Assembly (NCBI GenBank): GCA_021734835.1
Contig: JAIPIH010000009.1
Span: 1-64,000 of the forward strand
Length of the DNA stretch: 64,000 bases
From: Candidatus Cloacimonadota bacterium
Lineage (GTDB): Bacteria; Cloacimonadota; Cloacimonadia; Cloacimonadales; TCS61
Direction: 5' to 3'
The number at the start of each line of letters is the position of its first letter. The stretch's first letter is position 1. This document shows, piece after piece, positions 37,941 through 47,130 of the stretch. A program made the position numbers and the translations under genes. The notes beneath the pieces were generated by a model. It searched no databases and was not told the DNA's origin. It was given only the letters and a program-made list of their open reading frames with translations.

Positions 37941-38840
37941 ATGAAATTTTATCAGAATAAACGAAAAGTGGAATTCAAGGTTGGACTTTTTACTATAATA
38001 GCAATTTTTATACTTGTGATCTCCTACCTATGGTTAACGGAAGCTCTTCAGAATAGAGGTATGTCCCAAATAAAATTGAGTTTCCAAAACGCCGGCAATG
38101 TAGAAGTTGGAAGCAGTGTTACAGTAAATGGAGTGAAAAGGGGTCGCGTTAAGGAGATTGTTAACACTGAAAATGGAGTTATCGTAGATCTGCAAGTAAA
38201 ATTAGATTTTCCGCTGCGCGAAGGAACAGAATTTTATATCTTAGAATCAAATTTGATGGGAGATGTTAATATTGAAATTAGACCTTCTATATCAGGTGAA
38301 AAGTTAGATTTTAACAAAGTTCAAAGTGGAGAAAAAAGATTTGGTTTAATGTCACTTGTATCAGAACTTAGTACCTTAGTTTCAGATTTTCAGGTCATCT
38401 TGAATAAAATCGCAACAAATGAAGGCTCAATATTGCAATTTGATTCTCTGATTGATTCAACTCTCATTGCTGTTAACAAGGTAAATAGTAATATCGATAA
38501 GCACAGTCGAGAAATTGACAGAATTATTTACAATGCAGATCAGCTTACTACCCAACTCAATGAGATAATTTCGACTAATAAAGATAATTTATCTTCAACT
38601 TTAGAACTGTCATCAGAGTTGATTGGAAATATCAATTCCACTAGCAATGAAATTAAAAAGACCTCCATTAGCATACGTGCTATATCTGAACAATTGCAGA
38701 AAGAAGAAGGTAGCTTTAACAAATTAATGACCAGTGAACAACTTTATGATAATTTAATTCGTTCTTCAGCAAGATTAGATTCTTTATTAAAAGACATCAA
38801 AGAAAATCCGAAAAAATATTTCAATATCAAGATCCTCTAG
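37941..38840 (+). CDS. MCE/MlaD family substrate-binding protein
   Basis: A 299-residue protein anchored by one N-terminal membrane helix (about 15-32, FKVGLFTIIAIFILVISYLW) and exposing an MCE domain (about 38-115, QIKLSFQNAGNVEVGSSVTVNGVKRGRVKEI) to the periplasm. The rest is a long helical region (about 130-290) with heptad character, as in larger MCE proteins that form periplasmic tunnels. MCE hexamers carry lipids between inner and outer membranes. It lies 9 bases after the MlaF-like ATPase (AAGGA upstream of the ATG) and 8 bases before the barrel fusion, which suggests one transport module. Confidence 0.9.
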   Translation: MKFYQNKRKVEFKVGLFTIIAIFILVISYLWLTEALQNRGMSQIKLSFQNAGNVEVGSSVTVNGVKRGRVKEIVNTENGVIVDLQVKLDFPLREGTEFYILESNLMGDVNIEIRPSISGEKLDFNKVQSGEKRFGLMSLVSELSTLVSDFQVILNKIATNEGSILQFDSLIDSTLIAVNKVNSNIDKHSREIDRIIYNADQLTTQLNEIISTNKDNLSSTLELSSELIGNINSTSNEIKKTSISIRAISEQLQKEEGSFNKLMTSEQLYDNLIRSSARLDSLLKDIKENPKKYFNIKIL

Positions 38841-38848
38841 GAGACTAT

Positions 38849-41800
38849 ATGAAGAAACCACTATCAATATTGTTATTTTTAGCGCTATTCATCCAGCTGA
38901 GTGCTTACAGTTTTGGCAAAAATAAAGTTCAGAGTTCTAAGCTAAATTGGGAAAAGATAGAAACACTCCATTTTGACATATATTATCCGGAAAATAATAA
39001 GGAATTCGGCAAACTGGCTACTTTGGTAGCAGAAGAAGCTTATTATCATATCAAAGAAGATTTTAAGCAACCAATTATGAACAGAATACCAATAATAATG
39101 TATAAATCCCGTGATGATTTTGAAGCTACGAACGTTATCAGTAACATTTTAGGCGAGGGCATTGGTGGTTTTACAGAAACTGCTCACAATAAAGTAGTTG
39201 TCCCTTTTGATGGTGATTATAAAAAAATGGAGAAAATTCTTACGCATGAGTTAACTCATGCTTATGTGAATGAGCTGAATAACAGAAGAAGCAGGATCAT
39301 TGCTCTAAACATCCTTCCCTTTTGGTTTCAGGAAGGATTACCTGAATTCGAAGCTGTACATGGCAACTCAGTTTATAACAATATGTTCATCATCGATCTG
39401 TTATTAAATGACAGAATTGGGAATTTGAGTATGATCGGAGGATACTACGCTTATAGATTAGGAGAATCCTTCCTCATTTTTATCGAAGATGAATATGGAC
39501 GGAATAAAGTTATTGAACTCTTTTATGCGATACGCTACAATAAAAACTCAAATGCAGCTTTTAAGAAGATATTTGGTGAAGATTTTGATGCAATTCAATT
39601 GAAATGGAAGAATTATTTGAAGCGAAAGTATTATCCTGATTTTGCTGAATATGAAATTCCGTATGAAATCTTTACCAGGAATACTGATCACACTGAAGAT
39701 GGTTCATCATTGAATTACGCACCCCGATTTTCGCCTAATGGAACTGACTACATATATTTTTCCAATAAAAACTTAAAAACTGATATCTGGCAGAGATCAA
39801 TTCTGGGAATCAAAAAAAATAAAAAGATACTGAGTGGAGAATCTACAGGTGAGTTTGAAGAATTTCATTATCTCAGAAATAATTTAGCCTGGTTACCTGA
39901 TGGCAAGCATTATGCTTTAGTCTCCAAAACTTCCTCAGGCGATAAAATATATATCATCGATCTGGAAACCCAAAAAGCAGTACAAGAATTCTCCTTCCCT
40001 GGATTTGATGCTATTTTTGAAATTGATTTCTCAAATGACGGGAATAAAATTGTTTTTACAGGGCAACAAAATTTGAAAAGTGATATTTACATCTTTGATA
40101 TTAATACAAAAGAAATTACCGCTGTTACAGATGACCAGTATTTTGATAGTCAACCTCATTGGTCGCCTGATGATAAAAAAATTGTCTTCACTTCGGAAAG
40201 AACACTTAATGAAAAGGGAGACCCTGATCAGATTTTCAGTAAATTAACCTCAGATATTTATTATTTTGAGCTTACAGAAAATAAATTTTTCCAGATAACC
40301 GGTGATCAACGGGAAAACAGCTTTCCAATCTGGGATAAAACGGGTGATAAAGTAATTTTTGTAAGTGAAAATGATACTAATAGTAATCTTAACATTATCG
40401 ATATTACTAATGGTGAAAGGGCAAAAATTACTAACGTGCATGGCGGTATTTTTTCTCCGGACATTTCTGTAGAAAATGATGAATTGATATTTTCAGCTTT
40501 CTATAACAGTGGTTGGGATATATACTCAATATCGAATCCACTTCAGCAATTGGAATACACAAATTATTCAACTCCTGTGGAATTTGAATTCACAAATGAT
40601 TTTTTTACGAAATTTGAAATTGAACGTTATAAATTATTCGGTAAGCAGAAAAAGAAATATAAAAAGGAACTTCCGGAATATTCTAAGAAAATTTCTAAAG
40701 TTGATTTGGGAAAATTTTCTCACAGAGACAGCTTAAATAAAGAGTATAACAAGAATTTAGATAGAAAACCAACTGAAATTCATGAACCTTTAAGCTCACG
40801 TTATAAACCAAAGTTTGCCTTAGACTACCTCTGGGGAGGTGCTGCTTACTCACCTTCAATCGGAACGTATGCCACTCTGCAATTTGGACTTTCAGATCTA
40901 ATGGGGAATCATGCAATTGGAGTACAGCTGGGGATAACAGGCGATCTGAGTGCCTCAGATTTTGTATTTACATATATGAACTTAAAAAACAGAATTGATC
41001 ATGGATATGGCGGTTTTTATTTAAGTGATGAATGGATCTACTGGACGAATTTCTACGGCAGAGATGATTTTTTGCGAGAAAGGGAATATAATTTTGGTAT
41101 TTACTCAATTTTAAGATATCCCTTTAATAAATTCTGGAGAATTGACTTTGAAAATATCTTTTCGAATAAAATATTAAAACGTGATTGGTGGGATGGCAGA
41201 AATTGGCTGGAAGAGTATTTACCCCCTGACTTCGCTGAAAATTATAACTTAGAAGTTGAAGAAAAAGAATATATTTATGCACCTCAGATCACCTTAATCC
41301 ATGATAATGCAATTTATGGTAGTGTAGGACCCATCTCAGGCTCGCGTAAAGCACTTTTGGTAAATCATAGCTTTTCCACAGATAAAGATTATACAATTAT
41401 TTATGCTGATCTTAGAAAATATATTTTCTTCGCAAAAAAATATGCTTTTGCCTTCAGACTTAGTGGTGGTACTATCAGAGGTGATACTAAACAGAAATTT
41501 ATTATGGACTATTATAATGGTGTCAGAGGTCTGGATGAAGATTATAAAGGGAAAAATAAAATTCTTGCTTCTGCTGAACTCAGATACCCGTTTATTGATA
41601 ATCTTAAATTGTCATTTCCCTTGCCGTTATATTTATATCAAATTAGAGGAAGCGCTTTTATAGATGCCGGATCTGTTTGGGACGAAAATTCTGAATTTAA
41701 ATTTTCCAATAAAGGTAAATTGGAAGATGTAAAACTGTCTCTCGGTTTTGGCCCAAGATTGAATCTCGGGTATTTTGTATTAAAATTTGATGTTGCCTGG

Positions 41801-41863
41801 AATACCGATCTAGAGAGATTTAGTAAACCGGTTTATTATATCAGCTTAACACCCGATTTCTAA
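38849..41863 (+). CDS. Fusion of HExxH metallopeptidase, TolB-like propeller and Omp85-type barrel
   Basis: A 1004-residue exported protein with a signal peptide (MKKPLSILLFLALFIQLSAYS). Three parts follow: a peptidase MA-like gluzincin domain (about 30-275) with zinc motif HELTH (His133, Glu134, His137) and a downstream Glu in FQEGLPEFE; a TolB/WD40-like propeller (about 290-590) with repeats such as YAPRFSPNGTDYIYFSN and QPHWSPDDKKIVFTSE; and a C-terminal BamA/Omp85-like beta barrel (about 650-1004) with strands like GVRGLDEDYKGKNKILASAELRYPF, ending in Phe as for BAM substrates. Its place after the MlaF/MlaD pair suggests an outer-membrane partner of that lipid system or an OM biogenesis/protease role; both are inference. 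GGAG lies 7 bases before the ATG. Confidence 0.85.
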   Translation: MKKPLSILLFLALFIQLSAYSFGKNKVQSSKLNWEKIETLHFDIYYPENNKEFGKLATLVAEEAYYHIKEDFKQPIMNRIPIIMYKSRDDFEATNVISNILGEGIGGFTETAHNKVVVPFDGDYKKMEKILTHELTHAYVNELNNRRSRIIALNILPFWFQEGLPEFEAVHGNSVYNNMFIIDLLLNDRIGNLSMIGGYYAYRLGESFLIFIEDEYGRNKVIELFYAIRYNKNSNAAFKKIFGEDFDAIQLKWKNYLKRKYYPDFAEYEIPYEIFTRNTDHTEDGSSLNYAPRFSPNGTDYIYFSNKNLKTDIWQRSILGIKKNKKILSGESTGEFEEFHYLRNNLAWLPDGKHYALVSKTSSGDKIYIIDLETQKAVQEFSFPGFDAIFEIDFSNDGNKIVFTGQQNLKSDIYIFDINTKEITAVTDDQYFDSQPHWSPDDKKIVFTSERTLNEKGDPDQIFSKLTSDIYYFELTENKFFQITGDQRENSFPIWDKTGDKVIFVSENDTNSNLNIIDITNGERAKITNVHGGIFSPDISVENDELIFSAFYNSGWDIYSISNPLQQLEYTNYSTPVEFEFTNDFFTKFEIERYKLFGKQKKKYKKELPEYSKKISKVDLGKFSHRDSLNKEYNKNLDRKPTEIHEPLSSRYKPKFALDYLWGGAAYSPSIGTYATLQFGLSDLMGNHAIGVQLGITGDLSASDFVFTYMNLKNRIDHGYGGFYLSDEWIYWTNFYGRDDFLREREYNFGIYSILRYPFNKFWRIDFENIFSNKILKRDWWDGRNWLEEYLPPDFAENYNLEVEEKEYIYAPQITLIHDNAIYGSVGPISGSRKALLVNHSFSTDKDYTIIYADLRKYIFFAKKYAFAFRLSGGTIRGDTKQKFIMDYYNGVRGLDEDYKGKNKILASAELRYPFIDNLKLSFPLPLYLYQIRGSAFIDAGSVWDENSEFKFSNKGKLEDVKLSLGFGPRLNLGYFVLKFDVAWNTDLERFSKPVYYISLTPDF

Positions 41864-41990
41864 ACGGATGTTATAATAATGATATCAATCATTCTCAAAG
41901 TATTCGAAAGTAGCAGAAATTGATAGATCACATAAGCATTGAACTTCAGTTAGTTTAATTATTTTCGAAATAATATTATACAAGCAGAAT

Positions 41991-43331
41991 TTACATCAAC
42001 TTTTCTATGGTTTCCTTACAGATCTGTTCGGATCGTTCCTTTGTCTCACTCTCTACATACACGCGAATTATAGGCTCAGTACCACTTTTACGAATATGTA
42101 TCCAAAATTTCTCTCCCAGCACCTTGATCCCATCTGTTGTGTCCAAACTATGCGCCGCAAAAAATTCAGGTACTTTTGCCATGATGTTATCGAGTTCTTC
42201 CGGATCGATAATGATCTTGTCTTTTGCAAAATAATAATGCGGAATTTCAGCTGCTAGCCTACTAATTGGCTGATTTCTTTCTGCTAGATACCCAAGAATT
42301 AAAGCCATACCTGCTGGTGCATCACGAGTATAATGAACTTCGGGACAGATGATGCCGCCATTGCCTTCTCCGCCGACAGGACTATTCAATTCTTTCATTT
42401 TTTTGCCAACATTGATTTCACCGACTTTTGTGCGATGCACCTTCACACCAAATTCTGCTGCTATATCTTCCGATGCCATTGAAGAAGAGAGATTTGTAAC
42501 TATATCCCCTTTACGTTTTGCAAGAATAAATTTTTCTGCAAGCAGCAAACTAAATTCTTCTCCAATGCATTTCCCTGTTTCATCAACTACAGAAAGTCTG
42601 TCCACATCAGGATCGGTGGCAAAGCCGAGATCGGCTTTATGTGCTGCTACGGCTTTTTCCAATTCTGCCAGATTTTTATTAAGTGGTTCCGGAACATGGG
42701 CAAAAATACCCGTAGGCTCGCAATTAATTTCAATAACTTCGCAGCCCAATGATCGCAACAACTCAGGTGCGATCATGCCACCGGCGCCATTCACGCAATC
42801 AAGGACAACTTTGAAATTTTTCGCTCTGATCTTCTCTACATCCAGATATGGTATATGCAAAATTTTATCGATATGACGTTTGCTACTCTCAGGATTGGAA
42901 AATAATTTACCAACCTGTTCCCATCCCGCATAATCTACCGATTTATCCAGAGAATTGATAAATGTATCAGCATTTTCAGGGAAGAGAAACATACCGTTTT
43001 CACCCACGAATTTCATGGCGTTCCATTCTGCTGCATTGTGAGAAGCTGTAATAGAAATTCCACCACTTGCATCACTCTCTTCAACTGCCAGCAAAACCGT
43101 TGGTGTTGATACAATTCCCAGATCCACAACATTGCAGCCAACCGACATCAACCCAGCTGTAATTGCATTGAACATAGCTTGTCCGGTTACGCGTGAATCG
43201 CGTCCTACAATGATCTTTCCACGCTTACTGAATATACCGAAATGGGCTGCGTATCTCAAAGCGATCTCAGGTGTTAGCGTATCTCCAAAAATTCCTCTAA
43301 CTCCGGAAACACTTACCATTAATTTGCTCAT
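41991..43331 (-). CDS. glmM: Phosphoglucosamine mutase (alpha-D-phosphohexomutase family)
   Basis: A 446-residue enzyme interconverting glucosamine-6-P and glucosamine-1-P for UDP-GlcNAc synthesis, feeding peptidoglycan and lipid A. Signature elements: the phosphoserine loop GGISITASHNAAEWN, the magnesium site DPDVDRLSVVDETG, the sugar-binding loop GGEGNGGIICPE and the phosphate-binding RKSGTEPIIRVYVE. GGEGNGG is closer to the archaeal-type GlmM subgroup than to E. coli GlmM, and phosphomannomutase or phosphoglucomutase activity cannot be excluded by sequence. AAGAGAGGAG precedes the ATG on the minus strand. It is convergent with the barrel fusion gene. Confidence 0.85.
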   Translation of the reverse strand: MSKLMVSVSGVRGIFGDTLTPEIALRYAAHFGIFSKRGKIIVGRDSRVTGQAMFNAITAGLMSVGCNVVDLGIVSTPTVLLAVEESDASGGISITASHNAAEWNAMKFVGENGMFLFPENADTFINSLDKSVDYAGWEQVGKLFSNPESSKRHIDKILHIPYLDVEKIRAKNFKVVLDCVNGAGGMIAPELLRSLGCEVIEINCEPTGIFAHVPEPLNKNLAELEKAVAAHKADLGFATDPDVDRLSVVDETGKCIGEEFSLLLAEKFILAKRKGDIVTNLSSSMASEDIAAEFGVKVHRTKVGEINVGKKMKELNSPVGGEGNGGIICPEVHYTRDAPAGMALILGYLAERNQPISRLAAEIPHYYFAKDKIIIDPEELDNIMAKVPEFFAAHSLDTTDGIKVLGEKFWIHIRKSGTEPIIRVYVESETKERSEQICKETIEKLM

Positions 43332-43471
43332 TGTTTATCTCTCCTCTCTTAATTTGATTCTTGTAAAGAAAAAATAAGAAGCAGCAAAATGGGCAAGGAT
43401 AAAATTTACGAAATGTGAAAACGTGAACAATTGATCTTATGCGTTACGCTAACAGAATTTTCCATGTTTCA

Positions 43472-43762
43472 TTAGCTTCCACCAAAAGGCGTTCCGAAGA
43501 TGCCGACTGCAAGTTCTGCCCAAATGAGGAAAAGTAGAAATAGTAGAATTCCAATGACAGCAATTCGAGGCTTGATCTTTTTTACCTTTCTCATTACCAA
43601 CTCAATCATGAGACCGGTACATAGGAGCAGGAAACCGGCGATAACAAAATCAGAAAGTGTCCAGTCCACCTCCGCTGTGAACTGCATTGCGATAAGCGGT
43701 ATGAGTAATAAAATTGCAACGAAAAGCACAGTAGCAATGAGCCGTTTGTTCTGCATTTTCAT
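43472..43762 (-). CDS. Small membrane protein of unknown function
   Basis: A 96-residue protein with three predicted transmembrane helices (about 8-27, 36-55, 68-90) separated by a basic loop (RKVKKIKPR). The start has AAGGAT 5-7 bases upstream, supporting real translation, and the hydrophobic pattern is not that of a shadow ORF. I do not recognise a named family. It lies alone between glmM and the addBA genes, with 140-base gaps on both sides and no clear partner. Confidence 0.7.
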   Translation of the reverse strand: MKMQNKRLIATVLFVAILLLIPLIAMQFTAEVDWTLSDFVIAGFLLLCTGLMIELVMRKVKKIKPRIAVIGILLFLLFLIWAELAVGIFGTPFGGS

Positions 43763-43905
43763 TAATAATCCTTTTTTAATATATTTTAAGTACTGATATT
43801 GATCAAATTTTCCTAAGCACTCTACTCAAAAACGCAGAATTGAATCGGGAGGTCAAATTAATTCTGTAATCTGTTAAATGATGATGAAAGGAGTAGCAGA
43901 GGTAG

Positions 43906-46900
43906 TCACACCTTAATATATTCTGATTCTACTTCATAATTTTCTTTTCCAACCATCGGCAACTTTTTGATAATATTTTTGTATCTGCTGAGTTGTTCTG
44001 CTTCTTGAACAGCGCCGGTTTTATAATCAATGATTTTGATCAGTTTATTGCGGCTGCTGATCATTAATCTGTCAATACGGTACGTTTTACCGTAATCATC
44101 AAAAATCTCAAATTCATTAAAAACTTTATCCCAATGAATTTCAGAAAAAACGACAGGATGATCATCAATAAAAGAATTAGCTTTTTGTATTATCTCTTCA
44201 ATCTTGATCTGCGGTAATAAACTGCCATATTTGCCAATAGTTCTGCCGCGAGCGTATTCTCTTTCCGCCTCTTCGTTATATTTGATGAGAGAGAGATATT
44301 CATGCACAATATTACCGATTAGTATGGACTTTTTATCTAGAAATTCGTAGCATAGATGTTTAATTTCGGTTTTTTTATTTTCCAAACACTTTTCCCGGCT
44401 GTAGATTTGGAAAAAGTCAGGTAATTCATCGGTTTTATTAATTTGCTTTGCTATTTGTTCCGAATCAGTAGAAATTTCTCCAAACTGTATCTGATGCATT
44501 GTAGATGCTGTTTCGATAAGATCATCTTGAAATCCCAAATAGATGGTTTTAGCGAAAGATTTCAATACGGATGGGCTAACTTTCAGATTACAGATAAATT
44601 TTTCCAGATCACCTTTTTTATTGTAATGAAGAAAACAAAAAAGATTATTCTTCGCCCTGGTAAGAGCCACGTAAAGATTGTTTAATTCTTCTCCGTCCTT
44701 CCGTATTTTCACTTTATCGATTAATTCTTTCTTACCTGATTTCTGCAGCACTTTATCGTAATTGAGGGAAAAGGCAAAATCATCTAAACTGCTGAAATCA
44801 GCTTTAAATTGATGATATAAATTCAAACCGAAATTATTGCCGCCTTTTGCTCCTGTAACATCGAATACTGTAAATACAGTTTCAAACTGCAGACCTTTGG
44901 ATTTGTGAATTGTTAGTAACTTGATGGAATCACTTATTGTCTGCCCAATCCGGGAGTACTCTTCCTTATCGGAAAGTGAACGGCAATAATGTAAAAAACC
45001 TTCAACATCTTTAGTAAATTCTAGATCAGAACTCTCAAATGCAGCAGCTACTTCCAGAAATCTTTGTAAATTTTTCAGTTCAATATCAGTTCCGAAAACT
45101 TGTTTGAATCCAAATTCCTCCAGGATCAATTTGATGAGGTAGAGTAGAGAATCATTATTGTATTTTAGTTTAAACAAGATTTTTAGATACGGATGCAGAT
45201 CGTCCTGTTGCAGAAAATCATCCAGGTTGGCTGACTCATGATAATTAGCAATAACGGTTTGTAGATCAGCTGTATCCATCAGCACCAGATCAGAACGCAG
45301 GAATTTAATTAATTCCAAAAAGTCTTCATAAACTAAAAACTTGAGAATGAATAATACAGGTTTTATTGCTGGATGATCAAACAGCGAGCCGGAAGATTCC
45401 AGAGTATAATCAATTCCTGCCTCATCCAAAGCTACCGACATCTTGTACAATTCATCATTCTTGCGCATAATAATAGCTGTATCGGCAGGATTGATCTTGT
45501 TTTCAGTTAACAATACTTGCATTTTGTTACAAACAAAATCACGATATATATCGACTTTCTTAACTCTCTCGTCTTCTTCTGTAGCATTCCGGAAGTCAAC
45601 TTGGACAAACCCACCTTCCTTTTTATCACTGATGATCTCAGAGTAATCCCAATATCCAATATCCTTTAACGGTTCTGCTCCAAAAACTCTATTTAAAAAA
45701 TTCATTAAGATCGGTTTACTGCGGTATGAAGTTGTTAACGAATCACATTTCACAGAATTAGAAAAGATTTTTTTAAAGTCGTTAAGCAGTCTCCGCTCAC
45801 CGCCGCGCCAGCCGTAGATCGCTTGTTTTTCGTCACCTACAACTATTACCATACCGTAATCCTTTTGTCCAATCCCGCTGGTGATCTCCTTTAACATTGG
45901 AAAGATAATTTTCCACTGTAAAATGCTGGTGTCCTGAAATTCATCTATCAGCACAAATCGAGTTGAAAATGATAGCTGTTCATAAAACAAATTTAGCACA
46001 TTGTCCTTATCAACAATTGAAAAATTCGAGTCGTATAAATATTTATAAGTGTAATAACTTATGTCGGAATGAGTGAATATACGATCGCGGAATTTGATTT
46101 CATCGTAGGTCAGTAAAACTTCGGAAGCGAGCAACATAATGTTAATTTGTTCCATAAAAGCTTTGGCATAATAGAGATAATTTGCCAGTGACTTTTTTAA
46201 GTTCTCATATTTATCTTTTAACTCCTTGTTAGCCAGTCTCCTGCCATTCCAGAGATTTTTATCTTCCAGGATCTGTTTGAAATTATCATCGATAAAATCC
46301 TCGTTTGAGAAGAGAGCAAAAAATTCGTCGACGACTTTCGCCGGAGTCAATTTTGAAAAATCCAGATAGGATGAAATCGTTTCCTGAAATCCCTTTTGCA
46401 GCAAAGTTAATAATTCAACTTTTTTATCTGTTTTAACAGTTTTAGCTATAATCTCAGATTGTAATAAATTCAAAAATTCTTTCAACTCGCTTTGATACTC
46501 TTTAAAAGTTTTGCTCTTTTCAGCCTCTAGATCAATTTTTTTAAATACTGATAGATCTATAAAATCAAAGAACCAGCGGTTTTCTATAATATTATTGAGC
46601 AAATTTTGGAAATTCTGTAAATTACGATTCTTCGCTTGCAGGAAGATATTTTTATAACTATCTAGTTTATCCTTTTTAAGAATGCTTTCGTAGATCTCAG
46701 GAAGGATTTCAACATTAATTGTATCATCAATCCGATAGTCGGTAATATTGTGGAAAGGTGCGATGATACCCTGAAAAATAGTATTAACAAACGAATCAAT
46801 TGTGTTGATGCGCACAGTTGATTTAGAAGTAAGCATCTTTTGGTAAACGCTCTTGAGGTATTTGATCTCTTCGGAATTGAATTTTAATTTGGGATTTATC

Positions 46901-47130
46901 TTAGTTTGGATATTTGCCTTGATCTCTTTACCATGTGGGCTGTCAGTCACGATCTCTTTCAATTGTTTAAATATTCTTTCGCGAATTTCAGCAGTTGCTT
47001 TTTTAGTGAAAGTGATCACTAAAATTTCTTCGAAATCGACTCTATATTGAAGAAGCAGATTAATGTATTCCAGGGAAAGGCGATAAGTCTTACCGGTACC
47101 GGCGCTTGCACGTATCAATATTGAGCTCAT
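43906..47130 (-). CDS. addA: AddA/RecB-like UvrD-type helicase-nuclease
   Basis: A 1074-residue superfamily 1 helicase with C-terminal nuclease domain, the motor subunit of the AddAB double-strand-break resection complex. Visible: Walker A ASAGTGKTYRL (residues 8-18), ITFTKKATAEIRERI, Walker B LIDEFQDTS, motif III VVGDEKQAIYGWRGG, motif V TIHKSKGLQFETV, motif VI LYVALTRAKNNLF, and the RecB-type nuclease motif YRIDRLM with IIDYKTG near the end. It begins on the four-base overlap with addB (ATGA), so both subunits should be made together. Two nuclease domains, one per subunit, distinguish AddAB from RecBCD. Confidence 0.9.
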   Translation of the reverse strand: MSSILIRASAGTGKTYRLSLEYINLLLQYRVDFEEILVITFTKKATAEIRERIFKQLKEIVTDSPHGKEIKANIQTKINPKLKFNSEEIKYLKSVYQKMLTSKSTVRINTIDSFVNTIFQGIIAPFHNITDYRIDDTINVEILPEIYESILKKDKLDSYKNIFLQAKNRNLQNFQNLLNNIIENRWFFDFIDLSVFKKIDLEAEKSKTFKEYQSELKEFLNLLQSEIIAKTVKTDKKVELLTLLQKGFQETISSYLDFSKLTPAKVVDEFFALFSNEDFIDDNFKQILEDKNLWNGRRLANKELKDKYENLKKSLANYLYYAKAFMEQINIMLLASEVLLTYDEIKFRDRIFTHSDISYYTYKYLYDSNFSIVDKDNVLNLFYEQLSFSTRFVLIDEFQDTSILQWKIIFPMLKEITSGIGQKDYGMVIVVGDEKQAIYGWRGGERRLLNDFKKIFSNSVKCDSLTTSYRSKPILMNFLNRVFGAEPLKDIGYWDYSEIISDKKEGGFVQVDFRNATEEDERVKKVDIYRDFVCNKMQVLLTENKINPADTAIIMRKNDELYKMSVALDEAGIDYTLESSGSLFDHPAIKPVLFILKFLVYEDFLELIKFLRSDLVLMDTADLQTVIANYHESANLDDFLQQDDLHPYLKILFKLKYNNDSLLYLIKLILEEFGFKQVFGTDIELKNLQRFLEVAAAFESSDLEFTKDVEGFLHYCRSLSDKEEYSRIGQTISDSIKLLTIHKSKGLQFETVFTVFDVTGAKGGNNFGLNLYHQFKADFSSLDDFAFSLNYDKVLQKSGKKELIDKVKIRKDGEELNNLYVALTRAKNNLFCFLHYNKKGDLEKFICNLKVSPSVLKSFAKTIYLGFQDDLIETASTMHQIQFGEISTDSEQIAKQINKTDELPDFFQIYSREKCLENKKTEIKHLCYEFLDKKSILIGNIVHEYLSLIKYNEEAEREYARGRTIGKYGSLLPQIKIEEIIQKANSFIDDHPVVFSEIHWDKVFNEFEIFDDYGKTYRIDRLMISSRNKLIKIIDYKTGAVQEAEQLSRYKNIIKKLPMVGKENYEVESEYIKV

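Noticed and set aside
42349-42876. 175-residue plus-strand ORF
   Set aside because: It lies fully antisense to glmM, has no ribosome binding site, and its Ser/Pro-rich composition reflects the complementary strand.
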